64,000 nt of DNA from Ariolimax columbianus. Its lineage: Eukaryota > Mollusca > Gastropoda > Stylommatophora > Arionidae. How positions within the stretch are numbered: position 1 is the first letter of the stretch; every line of letters starts with the position of its first letter. The stretch is from assembly GCA_036924085.1 (NCBI GenBank), contig JAVGWX010000005.1:96586730-96650729 (forward strand), in the 5' to 3' direction. This document shows positions 1-11,650 of the stretch, piece by piece. Position numbers and translations under genes: made by a program. The notes beneath the pieces are model-generated. The model did no database searches and had not been told where the DNA came from. It worked only from the letters and a program-made list of their open reading frames with translations.

Positions 1-1085
1 CATTGTCAGAGACTACCTTCTACTGTGCTATTGTATTTTGCTATCGTACGATGTTCTATAGCGGACACATTGTCAGAGACTTCCTTCTACTGTGCTGTTG
101 TATGTTGCTATCGTACGAAGTTCTATAGCAGACACATTGTCAGAGACGTCCTTCTACTGTGCTGTTGTATTTTGCTATCGTACGATGTTCTATAGCAGAC
201 ACATTGTCAGAGACTTCCTTCTACTGTGCTGTTGTATTTTGCTATCGTACGATGTTCTATAGCAGACACATTGTCAGAGACTTCCTTCTACTGTGCTGTT
301 GTATTTTGCTATCGTACGATGTTCTATAGCAGACACATTGTCAGAGACTTCCTTCTACTGTGCTGTTGCATGTTGCTATCGTACGATGTTCTATAGCGGA
401 CACATTGTCAGAGACTTCCTTCAACTGTGCTATTGTATGTTGCTATCGTACGATGTTCTATAGCGGACACATTGTCAGAGACTTCCTTCTACTGTGCTGT
501 TGCATGTTGCTATCGTACGATGTTCTATAGCGGACACATTGTCAGAGACTTCCTTCTACTGTGCTGTTGCATGTTGCTATCGTACGATGTTCTATAGCGG
601 ACACATTGTCAGAGACTTCCTTCAACTGTGCTATTGTATGTTGCTATCGTACGATGTTCTATAGCGGACACATTGTCAGAGACTTCCTTCTACTGTGCTG
701 TTGCATGTTGCTATCGTACGAAGTTCTATAGCGGACACATTGTCAGAGACTTCCTTCTACTGTGCTGTTGCATGTTGCTATCGTACGATGTTCTATAGCG
801 GACACATTGTCAGAGACTTCCTTCTACTGTGCTGTTGCATGTTGCTATCGTACGATGTTCTATAGCGGACACATTGTCAGAGACTTCCTTCAACTGTGCT
901 ATTGTATGTTGCTATCGTACGATGTTCTATAGCGGACACATTGTCAGAGACTTCCTTCTACTGTGCTGTTGCATGTTGCTATCGTACGAAGTTCTATAGC
1001 GGACACATTGTCAGAGACTTCCTTCTACTGTGCTGTTGCATGTTGCTATCGTACGATGTTCTATAGCGGACACATTGTCAGAGAC
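1..1085. repeat. 67-bp satellite, 16 full copies plus a partial
   Basis: The unit starting cattgtcagagac recurs exactly every 67 bp (starts 1, 68, 135 and so on to 1073), then breaks off into unrelated sequence. Each unit contains the perfect 10-bp palindrome atcgtacgat. Copies fall into types that differ at linked positions (ctactgtgctgttgcatg versus caactgtgctattgtatg, and gatgtt versus gaagtt). The array runs off the left edge of the window, so its true length is unknown. It has no coding potential. Confidence 0.97.
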
Positions 1086-1656
1086 CTCATTCAACATTGT
1101 CTTAGCTTTTCCTGAGGTGGCTTAGCCGGTTCTATTCATTATCGTCTTGCCTTCAATTACTGTTAGTCAGGTACTATTTATATCTAAGTAAACTATTCCG
1201 TGTGATTGAGCCTGACTGATTCGCATCGACAGACATGTATCTTAACTGATATATCACTTAACCACCCAAATAGTTAGATACACATATATTGAACCAAACA
1301 GCCATATTCAGATACATAGAAACCGTGATTGTAACGGACGAAAGGGAAATCTATAACATACAAAAATAACAGAATGAACCGTGATGTATCTAGCTCCAGA
1401 GAGAATGAGAGGCCAATATCCCTTGATTGATGTGAGTTCTGCACAATGAATGGTTGCTCTTGGGTTCACTTAAATGGACTTTCTCACAACATCAACATGA
1501 GAAGAACTCTACGTGGATTTCGGACAATTAAAAAAGATAAAATGAAGATATACAGGATTTCGCTGATATATCCACACCTTGAAATTATTTTATTGTTCTG
1601 TTTACCTCTACTGAAAATGACCTGATTATCATGATATGTTGTGATAATAATGAGAA
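1086..1656. other. AT-rich unique sequence, no gene seen
   Basis: This spacer lies between two tandem arrays. It holds no long open frame, tRNA-like box or recognisable transposon motif. Confidence 0.6.
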
Positions 1657-2000
1657 AATGTTACCATCTGTCAGTTTCAGGTGCACTCAAAATGTTACCA
1701 TCTGTCAGTTTCAGGTGCACTCAAAATGTTACCATCTGTCAGTTTCAGGTGCACTCAAAATGTTACGATTTGTCAGTTTCAGGTGCACGCAAAATGTTAT
1801 CATTTGTCAGTTTCAGGTGCACTCAAAATGTTATCATCTGGGAGATTTAGGTGCACTCAAAATGTTATCATCTGTCAGTTTCGGGTACACTCAAAATGTT
1901 ATCATCTGGCAGTTTCAGGTGCACTCAAAATGTTATCATTTGGCAGTTTCAGGTGCACTCAAAATGTTATCATCTGTCAGTTTCAGGTGCACTCAAAATG
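1657..2000. repeat. 34-bp minisatellite, about 10 copies
   Basis: The unit contains atgttaccatctgtcag followed by tttcaggtgcactcaaa, with a period of 34 bp. Because 34 is not a multiple of 3 and the unit has no stop in any forward frame, all three forward frames stay open (up to about 126 codons). Each simply cycles through the same repeat. These frames are not credible genes. Confidence 0.95.
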
Positions 2001-2190
2001 TCCGGCGCTAGCTGCAACACATACGCGAAGTTGAGTGCACTACTATTTTAACTGATGTGTCAATTGTACGCTATTTTATCTTATCCTTTCCTTTCTTTAT
2101 CCGTTTTCTTAACTCATCCATGTAGAAAATTGTTTGTGTAGGTAGACATTCTCTTGCAAAGAACCCAAAATACAATTGTCACTACAATTG

Positions 2191-2434
2191 AGGGACGGCG
2201 TGGCCTAGTGGTTAAGTGGCACGGCTCCCAATCCGACCGTGCTGGATTCGATCCCCATCAGCACCGGCCGTTATCCCGTGGAAGCAAACCCTTAGAAAAT
2301 GCAGGAGGAAGCAGACCCTTACATAAAATGGATGCTGAAGTCGGATGCATTGGGCGACAGGCGTAACATAGAAACCACAGTGCAACACACACCGCCTTGG
2401 AGGATTCGAGTAATAAGGCGATAGAAAAAAAAAA
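2191..2434 (+). mobile_element. tRNA-derived SINE, family A, copy 1
   Basis: The 5' head carries a pol III A box (tggcctagtggttaag, about 2201-2216) and B box (ggattcgatcc, 2244-2254), spaced as in a tRNA. A non-tRNA body and a 10-base A run (2425-2434) follow. A clearly homologous copy lies inverted at 27858-28116, and the two share the pre-tail motif aataaggcga. I could not identify a target-site duplication. It is a non-autonomous retroposon with no coding potential. Confidence 0.88.
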
Positions 2435-2579
2435 TTCTCACTAAATGTAATTATATTCCAGTCATTCACGGCAGCTCTATTTGTAAAATGTAAAGATCGT
2501 GGATTTCTCTGCTTCACCTTGTGTTACAAGAAAACAGTACAGAACAGTCACTCTTATTTAGACGTTAGAATAAACAGAC

Positions 2580-3300
2580 CGCAAGAAAGGTTCAATGTGC
2601 AGATAGGTAGAAGGGAGAGGAAACAGCTTAATGTGCACGTAATCAGGTAAAAGACGAAGGAAACGGTTCAATGTGCACGTAGTGAGGTAGAAGGGTGAGG
2701 AAACGGTTCAATGTGCACGTAGTGAGGTAGAAGGGTGAGGAAACGGTTCAATGTGCAGGTAGTGAGGTAGAAGGTAGAAGGGTGAGGAAACAGTTCAATG
2801 TGCACGTAGTGAGGTAGAAGGGTGAGGAAACGGTTCAATGTGCAGGTAGTGAGGTAGAAGGTAGAAGGGTGAGGAAACGGTTCAATGTGGAGATAGGTAG
2901 AAGGGTGAGGAAACAGCTTAATGTGCACGTAGTCAAGTAGAAGGGGAAGGAAACGGTTCAATGTGCACATTGTCAGGTAGAAGGGGAAGGAAACGGTTCA
3001 ATGTGCACATAGTCAGGTAGAAGGGAAAGGAAACGGTTGATTGTGCACATAGTCAGGTAGAAGGGGAAGGAAACGGTTGATTGTGCACATAGGCAGGTAG
3101 ATGTGGAAGGAGACGGATCATTGTGCACATAGTCAGGTAGAAGGATGAAGCAACGGTTCAATGTGCACATAGTCAGGTAAATGGGGAAGGAAACGGTACA
3201 TTGTGCACATAGTCAGGTAGATGGGTGACGCAACGGTTCAATGTGCACATAGCCAGGTAGAAGGGTGAAGCAACGGTCCTATATGCACATAGAAGGGCCT
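2580..3300. repeat. 40-bp minisatellite, about 18 copies
   Basis: The unit is approximately aaacggttcaatgtgcac followed by gtagtgaggtagaagggtgagg, with a mean period of 40 bp and some units extended by an extra gtagaag. The left half uses agtgaggtag and the right half agtcaggtag, so there are two sequence subtypes. Reverse-strand open frames here (about 100 and 65 codons) are repeat artefacts. Confidence 0.94.
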
Positions 3301-4140
3301 GGTAACTCTTATCGCCGCGAGAAACGACCACGATTGACAGAATACATGTCTTGTAGATAGGATGGCACACTGAATAGAAACAAAAAGAACATCTTTAGTG
3401 TTGAAATGCTCAAATAATAGGATGTTGGGGAGATTAAAAACGTATTTCAAAAAACAGCTGGCGTTCTATGAAAGATCAATTAAAAATTATAACATCTTCC
3501 ACGACGCTGTTTTTTTGTTTTGTCCTGTTCTTGATTCAAACTTAAGACTTATATAAACCTAGGTTCATGTCTGTGTCTGTCATGTCATGTTCTTGACTAA
3601 GACTTAAGACTGGTGGAGACCTAGGTTCCTGTCAGTGTATGATCTCATTTTGTTTTTGTATGTGCACCTCATGCTAAGTTCCATCTTGACAGTTGTTTCT
3701 GAAAGAAGTTTGATGTAGTTCTTCAAATATTCCGAGGCGTCCTGAAGTAGGTAGACATGGAACCGCCTAGATGTAGTGCACTGCTAGGTTTCTCTGCAGA
3801 ATCACCACTACATGAATCACGGTAACGACCCCCCTTCCATGGCCAGGCTGCTTTATTGCTTCCTGTTTCTATATGCTTGGTGTTGGCGTGAGACTGGGTA
3901 TTTGACAGTATGCTGCTACTGACACTGACTTTAGTGACTTATGACTAGTCTGTCCTGATGTTAAATTGCATGTTAACAATTCTTCTGATGATAAACTGCT
4001 TGTTAAACCATTTTTGGACAACTATTTTAACACGATTATACATTTATTTACAAAATTACAAATAAATACTGAGAATAATGGCATACATAGACAACCCGAC
4101 AGAATACATCATTAAACCACAGTGCTGTTGTTGTGTTAGA
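3301..4140. other. No gene seen; contains a local 62-bp duplication
   Basis: Two adjacent diverged copies of a 62-bp segment occur at about 3525-3650 (cttaagact at 3541 and again at 3603, each followed by cctaggttc). The rest is unique AT-rich sequence with no coding signal. Confidence 0.6.
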
Positions 4141-4144
4141 TGAC

Positions 4145-5000
4145 GCCATTAAGACATTGTACTATTGATATGACATACTACACCATTACGTCAGAGTGAT
4201 ATCAACGTCACAGTCTACTGCACCATTAATTCAGAGTGATATCAATGTAACAGTCTACTGCACCATTAAGTCAGAGTGATAGCTTCTTCTTCTTCTTCGT
4301 TCTTAATCTCCCACTACCAAACCCTGAAAGGGTAAGTAGCAGAATGTAGTCCAGCAAACGGAATGCGTTGTGTTGTAGTTTACAGCTTGACTGCGATATT
4401 TGCACCTTTCGGTCCAACCCATCCGACTTCAGCAAGTATTTTTTTAGTACCGGGTTAGCATTCCCTCTTCGATCCCTTCTCCTTAGCCAGTCTGCCCTGC
4501 TGCAGCCTGTTATCAAGGATCACCGCGTGGAGGTGTAAAAGGGTCTTGGCAGCTATTGTTCGCTGGCCCTGACGCTAGCAGTCAGCTATGGGTCGCTAAC
4601 CACTGCAGCTCATGCTCTGCTCAGCGTCTTGATCCCAGAGTGATAGCAATGTGACAGTCTACTACACCATTAAGTCAAAGTGATATCAATGTGAAAGTCT
4701 ATTACACCATTAAGTCAGAGTAATATCAATGTGACAGTCTACTGCAACCATTAAGTCAGAGTGATATAAATGTGACAGTCTACTGCACCATTAAGTCAGA
4801 GTGGTATCATTGTGACAGTCTACTACACCATTAAGTCAGAATGATATCAATGTGACAGTCTACTAAATCATTAAGTCAGAGTGATATCAATGTGACAGTC
4901 TATTACATCATTAAGTCAGAGTGATATCAATGTGACAGTCTATTACACCATTAAGTCAGAGTGGTATCAATCTGACAGTCTACTCGGCCATTAAGGCAAT
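4145..5000. repeat. 40-bp minisatellite split by a SINE
   Basis: The unit is gtgacagtctactgcacc followed by attaagtcagagtgatatcaat, with a period of 40 bp (for example caccat at 4665 and 4705). About three units lie left of 4283 and about nine lie right of 4636. The 352 bases in between are a SINE B insertion. The unit at the junction reads gatagc where the other units read gatatc, on both sides of the insertion, so the two halves belong to one unit that was interrupted. Confidence 0.93.
4284..4635 (-). mobile_element. SINE family B, copy 1, with 12-bp target-site duplication
   Basis: Read on the minus strand, the element begins ggatcaagacgctgagc and ends in acgaagaagaagaag. It is flanked by the perfect direct repeat cagagtgatagc at 4272-4283 and 4636-4647, which fixes its length at 352 bp. 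It is homologous to 14658-15018 and to the ends of 28388-30114. There is a weak tRNA-like A-box region (gcagtggttagcgacc) but no convincing B box at normal spacing, so its RNA ancestry is unclear. It is non-coding. Confidence 0.93.
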
Positions 5001-5284
5001 GTGTTAAAGATATAACAGACAACAAAATAAAGACAATGTACTGTGATGTTCTGTCGTTTTCGGTCAAGAGGATCTGCTGCCAAATATTCGCTTACTTCTG
5101 CGTTCCGCTGCATATGATGCACATGGCCACAATTGTAGATGGCTCCTTTGAAACCTGTATGAAATCATTTTGTGACGCTTAAGATGCATGTTTTTGCAGA
5201 AGATTAATTAGATAATGAGTTTTATAACCTCAATAACTGTTTGTCTTTTCCGACATTCACGAAGGTGCCACGAGTCTATTATTA

Positions 5285-5790
5285 CTTCAAATGTCTGTGA
5301 CATATAGACGGGGAAACCATGTTGTCCACATGTCAAATCAGTGGATTCCAAAGAAAGTATTCTATGACGAGTTTGAGTCGGGCAAGCGAGCTCGATGTGG
5401 TCAAATAAAACGTTACAAAGACACTCTGAAAGCCTCACTGAAGAACTGCGGTATTGACCTTGAGAATTGGGAGAACATTGTTGCTGATCGCTCTGCCTGG
5501 CGTTGTCCAATCTTTCTGGCACGGCATATATGGAGCAGACAAGAATCAAGAAAGTTGCACTGAGACGGGCGACACGAAAGGCAAGAGATGAGTTGCCTCC
5601 TCCTGATGGCTAGATAGTGTTTCTCTGCCCTCTTTGCGACAGACGCTTTCAAGCTCAGACTGGTTTGATCAGCCACCTACGAACCCACTCCAGAATTAAC
5701 AAATGTCAAAGGGGTCCTCTTCGATTGGTTTGATAAGCCACCTACGAACCCACTCCAGAATTAACAAATGTCAATGGGGTCCTCTTCGGA
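5285..5790 (+). mobile_element. 5'-truncated RTE-like LINE, C-terminal region with C2H2 finger
   Basis: From about 5291 one frame encodes the conserved LINE C-terminal region, including IPKKVFYDEF, KRYKDTLKASLK and NWENIVADRSAWR. After a frame change, 5626-5688 encodes an intact C2H2 finger (CPLC, 12 residues, then HLRTH), the usual last domain of this LINE lineage. A 65-bp segment covering the finger's second half is tandemly duplicated (tggtttgat at 5661 and 5726). The element is dead, with a frameshift and no reverse-transcriptase core. Confidence 0.85.
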
Positions 5791-6360
5791 AACGAAGGAC
5801 GAATTAGAACCATGCGTGATATTAGGGTAAACTCACAATAATCATATCCACCCCAGTTGTGCCGGGGTCTAAAGGGGAACAGAAAGTACCTGCGTCTAAA
5901 CTCGCCCCAAACAGAGTTCCCCATCATTTATGCCACACAAATGTCAACATAATATTTGATTACTTGGCGTGCACATTAAACCGTTCCCTTACCCTTTTAC
6001 CTAACTATGTGCACAATGACCTCCTAGACCTCCAATGCTTCGCAGGAAGCTAAAAAGGTTAAGATTTCAGTCATCATTTCGGACGCTGTGGATCGCAAGT
6101 TTTCAACAAATGTACTCCAAGTCCTCGTGTTTTGAGCCAGCAATTGACCAGCTCTGTAATGGCCTTCCCTGTTTCCTTTATGGACGTCTGGAACTATCTG
6201 GTCGATTAGTGATTTGGTCGCTCACTCTAGCTGTTTTGTTCTGATGATACCAGAACAGATATTACCTTGCATTCAATGAGCTGGTTACCTGAATGTGTTA
6301 CCTGTTCAATACCCTAGCCGTTTCATCACCACATCCTCCACTTGTCTCTGTCTGGTTCTT
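5791..6360. other. No gene seen; carries one inverted 40-bp repeat unit
   Basis: The only recognisable element is a solitary unit of the 2580-3300 minisatellite, in reverse complement, at about 5968-6020. The remaining open frames are short and resemble nothing I recognise. Confidence 0.5.
5968..6020 (-). repeat. Stray inverted copy of the 40-bp minisatellite unit
   Basis: The reverse complement reads gtgcacatagttaggtaaa, then agggtaagggaacggttta, then atgtgcac. This matches the 2580-3300 unit from one gtgcac to the next. It sits 2.7 kb from the main array and points the other way. Confidence 0.8.
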
Positions 6361-6364
6361 TCCA

Positions 6365-7010
6365 ACAGTTCTAGTATCATACCATCTCAACCCTCATATC
6401 ATCGCAACCCTCATAACCATCTCAACCCTCATAACCATCTCAACCATCATAACCATCTCAACCTTCATAACCATGTCAACCCTCATAACCATGTCAACCC
6501 TCCTACTATCTCAACCCTAATACCATCTCAACTCTCATACCATCTAAACCCTCATAACCATCTCAACCCTCATAACCATCTCAACCCTCATAACCTTGTC
6601 AACCCTCCTACTATCTCAACCCTAATACCATCTCAACCCTCATACCCATCTCAACCTTCATACCCATCTCAACCCTCATAATCATCTCAACCCTAATACC
6701 ATCTCAATCCTAATACCATCTCAACCCTCATACCCATCTCAACCCTCATACCATCTCAACCCTAATACCATCTCAACCCTCATACCCATCTCAACCCTAA
6801 TACCATCTAAACCCTCATAACCATCTCAACCCTAATACAATCTCAACCCTAATACCATCTCAACCCTAATACCATCTCAACCCTAATACCATCTCAACCC
6901 TCATAACCATCTCAACCCTCATACCCATCTCAACCTTCATACCCATCTCAACCCTAATACCATCTCAACCCTAATACCATCTCAACCTCATAACCATATC
7001 AACCCTCATA
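6365..7010. repeat. 17-18-bp minisatellite, about 37 copies
   Basis: The repeat is ctcaaccctaataccat or ctcaaccctcataaccat in irregular mixture, giving periods of 17 and 18 bp. The + strand is almost free of G. A 128-codon frame across it is repeat-derived (NHLNPHNHLNPHN pattern). Confidence 0.95.
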
Positions 7011-7800
7011 GTCCGCAAAAGCACCCAATTGTTAAATCCTGTCCCTTTGTAAAGTTATTGTTGTTGTTCTCCGTGTTTCAGATCCATATGGCAGGTCTGA
7101 CTGTAACTTGTTGTTGAAGATTTATGACACCTCAAATGGCAAACTTCCCAATCTTGAATGGCATAACCATTCCGTTATATCTGCGTGCCTCTGTGTATAC
7201 ATTTAGTATTACCGAGTTACGTACGCAAGGGAAATACCTTCTCAAATGAATTCCTCGTACTATCACAAGCATTGACTATGGAAATAGTTTATCAAGTTTT
7301 GGTACGTCGAAGAAGTTTCAGATAAGCCAGTTCCGGCCCTTTATCTCTTGACTTCAGATAAACATATTTACAAATGCAGCCATTCACTCTGTGCCTTTTT
7401 TTCTACCGTCATCTTTCTTCTTTCTTCTCATACCTTTCTTCTTGTTTCCTTTTTGCTCCATGGGAATCACGGGCTCTGACTGTTGTTGCAGCATTATAAA
7501 GGGTTGTGTAAATGTTGATTTTGAAATCGTACACCCGTGCCAGCAGCAGTCTCAATTTGTTTATATAATAATATTGCTAGCTCCATGCACAATCCTCCTT
7601 AATCGCATGTGACAAATGTCGAATGTTCAAAGGGTGAAGGGGATCCTACAGCAGATTTAACCATCGCTTGTGAATGAAATGTTTAGAGACTTCGGCAAAC
7701 GCTTTGTGGGAGATTGCTCAGTTCACTTCTCCCTGCCTTTTACTACCCTAATTATACGTTAGGTACCAATTTACAGCTCGTGCGCACTGGTACCATAATC
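7011..7800. other. Unique sequence, no gene seen
   Basis: Nothing recognisable on either strand. A short polypyrimidine patch lies near 7395-7450. Confidence 0.55.
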
Positions 7801-7809
7801 TCAGCTACA

Positions 7810-8315
7810 AAGGGTTAGGATGTTACAATGTTATAATAGTATGTTATAGTAAGCGATAGTATGTTATTTTATGTTATAGAATGATATAGTATGCAATAGT
7901 ATATTATAGTATGTTATAGTATGTTTAGAATAATATGTTATAGTGTGTAGTAGTATGTTATAGCAAGCGATAGTATGTTATTTTATGTTATAGAATGCTA
8001 TAGTATAGCATAGAATGTTATAGTATGTTATAGTATGTTAAAGTATAGTATGGTAAAGTATGTTAAAGTATGTTATAGTTTGTAGTAGTATGTTATGATA
8101 TGTTAAAGTATGTTATAGTATGTAGAAGTATGTTTAAGTATGATATAATATTTTACAGTATGTTATAGTATGTTATAGTATGTTAAAGTATGTTATAGTA
8201 TGTTAAAGTATAGTATGTTAAAGTATGTTAAAGTATGTTATAGTTTGTAGTAGTATGTTATGGTATGTTGAAGTATGTTATAGTATGTTAAAGTATGTTA
8301 TAGTATGTTATAGTA
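7810..8315. repeat. Degenerate 10-bp repeat (tatgttatag)
   Basis: The decamer tatgttatag and variants (tatgttaaag, tatgtagtag) recur in imperfect phase. The array grades into a gatgatgat-type patch at 8316-8400 before ending in unique sequence. Confidence 0.92.
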
Positions 8316-8925
8316 ACGTGGATGATCATAATTATGAGGGTGATTATGTTGATAACATTAATGATGATGATATTGATGTTGATGCTGATAAGGATGAGAA
8401 TGTTATATCGTGTTACGCTATTCAAAAACGACACCACTATAATTCGAAAAGGTCAATACAGGCCCAGTCCTCCTCAGCAAATGGTGAAGAGTATGAATAC
8501 TATAGTTTGATGTACCTCGCTAGTTCTACATACTCATTATCCATTCTCTTAGACGCCCCTTTCTGTTCAATCGACATTTTAAAAATAACTCCTGTACTTT
8601 GTAAACCGTTTTCTTATCGACTGAAATATCACCAGACGGTGTTAGTCTCATTTCATTATTCCCCGCTGATCAGAAGTTAATGTCGCTATTGTGGGTAGCT
8701 TCTACACCAAGATTTAAGCTCTGGTAAAGCCGTTCCCCCTAGAGTGACTAGCGTAGCACATCCAGGCAGGCAAACTCTAGAAGGTGTGAGACATCTCTCA
8801 GAGTTATCTGTTTATGTCGTAGCCATCACTACTGTACCTCTGTGGCATGGATTGAGAATTTGACACGATGAAGACAGGCTTATTGAGGTCTCAAAGAGCA
8901 TCTTCACACGTGAGGTAAACAAAAC
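8316..8925. other. No gene seen
   Basis: A forward frame of about 150 codons begins inside the preceding repeat and runs to 8680. Its non-repeat part has no recognisable domain and I do not regard it as a gene. The rest is unique sequence. Confidence 0.5.
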
Positions 8926-9800
8926 AACTGATATAACCAAAACACATATGTAAATATAACAGCTAAAGTAAACAAAACAGCTGATGTAAACAAAACAGCT
9001 GATGTAAACAAAACAGCTGAAGTAAACAAAACAGCTGATGTAAATAAAACAGCTCATGAAATCAGAAGAGCTGATGTAAACAAAACAGCTGAGGTAAACA
9101 AAATAAATGATGTAAACAAAACAGCTGATGTAAACAAAACAGCTGATGTAAACAAAACAGCTGAGGTAAACAAAATAAATGATGTAAACAAAAAAGCTGA
9201 TGTAAACAAACCAGCTGATGTAAACAAAACAGCTGATGTAAACAAACCAGCTGATGTAAACGAAACAGCTGATCTAAATAAAACAAATGATGTGTACAAA
9301 ACAGCTGATTTAAACAAAACATATGATGTTAACAAAACAGCTGATGTAAACAAAACAGTGGATGTAACAAAACAGCTGATGTAAACAAAACAGCTGATGT
9401 AACAAAACAGATGATGTTAACAAAACAGCTGATATAACAAAACATATAATGTAAACAAAACAGATGATGTAAACAAAACAGATGATGTAAACAAAACAGC
9501 TTATGTAAACAAAACAGATGATGTAAACAAAACAGCTGATGTAACAAAACAGATGATGTAAACAAAACAGCTGATGTAAACAAAACAGCTGATGTAACAA
9601 AACATATGATGTAAACAAAACAGCTGATGTAAACAAAACAGTGGATGTAACAAAACAGCTGATGTAAACAAAACAGTGGATATAACAAAACAGCTGATGT
9701 AAACAAAACAGCTGATATATACAAAACAGCTGATATAACAAAACAGCTGATATAACAAAACAGATGATGTTAACAAAACAGCTGATATACACAAAATAAT
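8926..9800. repeat. 18-bp minisatellite, about 48 copies
   Basis: The unit is agctgatgtaaacaaaac (18 bp), with 17-bp variants lacking one a from about 9360 on. Mixing of 17- and 18-bp units makes minus-strand frames drift through FCLHQL, AVLFTS and CFVYIS patterns over up to 160 codons. All of these are repeat artefacts. Confidence 0.96.
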
Positions 9801-10200
9801 ATTATTTTATTCCAACTGTTGAGAGTCTTTTATTTGATTTATAGGGTTGAGGAATAAAAGCCGCTTGTCACTCTAGCTTGTCAGTGTGCAGTTGTGATTT
9901 ATATTTCAACCCACCAAAGAAAAAACATACTTTACTGGGGATATAAGTCCGTTCCTGCTTGGCAATGATACCGGTGTCCAACTGCTCGGAACATGCACGT
10001 CATATACCGTAAGTCATTGTCTTAAACTACATCAATAGCTTCAAGTTTCGTTGCTAAGAGTCGCCGCTTCGCTCACTGGTCTATGTTCAGTTTCGTCAGT
10101 TCTCTGGTCTAGAAACGGTCGAAAGATCTAGGTGCGACTGTACATTCTTGTTCTGGAGACTGCTGTCATGTATTTCCCGCTCTGATCGACTGAGATTTTC
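9801..10200. other. Unique sequence, no gene seen
   Basis: No open frame of note and no repeat or transposon signature was seen. Confidence 0.55.
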
Positions 10201-10204
10201 TCTC

Positions 10205-10965
10205 GTCATTTTAGTAGAGACCTTTCCCTTTCACTCTAGAGACCTTACCTCTCACTAAAGAAGAGAACTTACCTCTCACTAAAGTAGAGACCTTACCTCT
10301 TACTCAAGAAGAGAACCTACCTCTCACTCAAGTAGAGACCTTACCTCTCATTCAAGAAGAGACCTTACCTCTCACTCTAGAAGACAATCATACCTCTCAC
10401 TCAAGTAGAGACCTTACCTCTCACTCTAGAAGAGAGCTTACTTCTCACTCAAGAAGAGACCTTACCTTTCACCCAAGTAGAGACCTTACCTCTCACTGTA
10501 GAAGAGAACTTACCTCTCACTCAAATAGAGACCTTAGCTCTCACTCAAGAAGAGACCTTACCTCTCACTCTAGAAGACAACCTTACCTCTCACTCAAGTA
10601 GAGACCTTACCTCTCACTCTAGAAGAGAGCTTACTTCTCACTCTAGAAGACAACCTTACCTCTCACTCAAGTAGAGACCTTACCTCTCACTCTAGAAGAG
10701 AGCTTACTTCTCACTCTAGAAGAGACATTACCTTTCACCCAAGTAGAGACCTTACCTCTCACTCTAGAAGAGACCTTCCCTCTCACTCTAGAAAAAATCT
10801 TACATCTCACTATAATTGATACCTTACCTCTCACTCTAACAGAGACTTTACCTCTCACTCTACTACAGGCCTTTCCTCTCACTTTGCCCAGAGACCTTAC
10901 CTCTCACTCTAACATAGACCTTACCTCCCACTCTAACAGAAAACTTACCTTTCACTGTAACAAAG
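10205..10965. repeat. 24-bp minisatellite, about 31 copies
   Basis: The unit is approximately agagaccttacctctcact followed by ctaga, with a 24-bp period (acctct at 10271, 10295, 10319 and 10343). Two spacer variants, ctagaag and caagtag, alternate irregularly. Confidence 0.94.
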
Positions 10966-10969
10966 AGAT

Positions 10970-11010
<41 letters not shown>
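10966..11010. repeat. (CT)n microsatellite
   Basis: A run of about 17 CT dinucleotides directly follows the 24-bp array, whose units are rich in ctctc and may have seeded it. Confidence 0.97.
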
Positions 11011-11440
11011 CAGAGACCTCATCCTCTTGTCTCCCTATTGTTGTTGCTGATATTATCAGTATTTCCATTTCTCTGACAACAAAGAAAAGTAAGACCTCCT
11101 CACCTCCACCCACCCCCAACTGCAGTTCTCTCCCTACTCAAACCAGCTCAAGTCCAATTTCAGGGATTCTGCTGTGGTTGTTTCTTTCTTCCGTTTTTGC
11201 TTCCACGAATATGTTCCATACACAATCTTCGTTAGTCGTGCTTTACAACAATATTGCACAGTTGAAGTAAGCCTATTCTCCGTTTTTTATGATCCATACT
11301 GCGTTGCTGTTTACTTTCTGTTCAAAAAGATACACCATTTTCACCACTTATAATAATTTTGGTTATATCAGGCTGGAATTATGAAAATAGTCAAATTAGC
11401 AACCCTGAAAGCATGTCCTACAAAAAGTATGTTATCTAGG
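11011..11440. other. Unique sequence, no gene seen
   Basis: The frame extending from the 24-bp array to 11270 loses all similarity to the repeat after 11010. It contains no domain I recognise. Confidence 0.5.
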
Positions 11441-11650
11441 CCCGAGACCTTCGATCAGTGCTAAATAACTCTTCAATCTGAAATTTCTGCAACCTGGGTC
11501 TGGGACATTTCATCACTGCTAATTAACTCTTCATTCTGAAATTTCTACAACCTGGGTCTGGGACATTTCATCACTGCTAATTAACTCTTCATTCTGAAAT
11601 TTCTGCAACCAGGGTCTGGGAATTTCATCACTGCTAATTAACTCTTCACT
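11440..11650. repeat. 58-bp tandem repeat, about 3.5 copies
   Basis: The motif cctgggtctgggacattt, then catcactgctaattaac, then tcttcattctgaaatttc recurs every 58 bp (11493, 11551, 11609). Confidence 0.9.
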
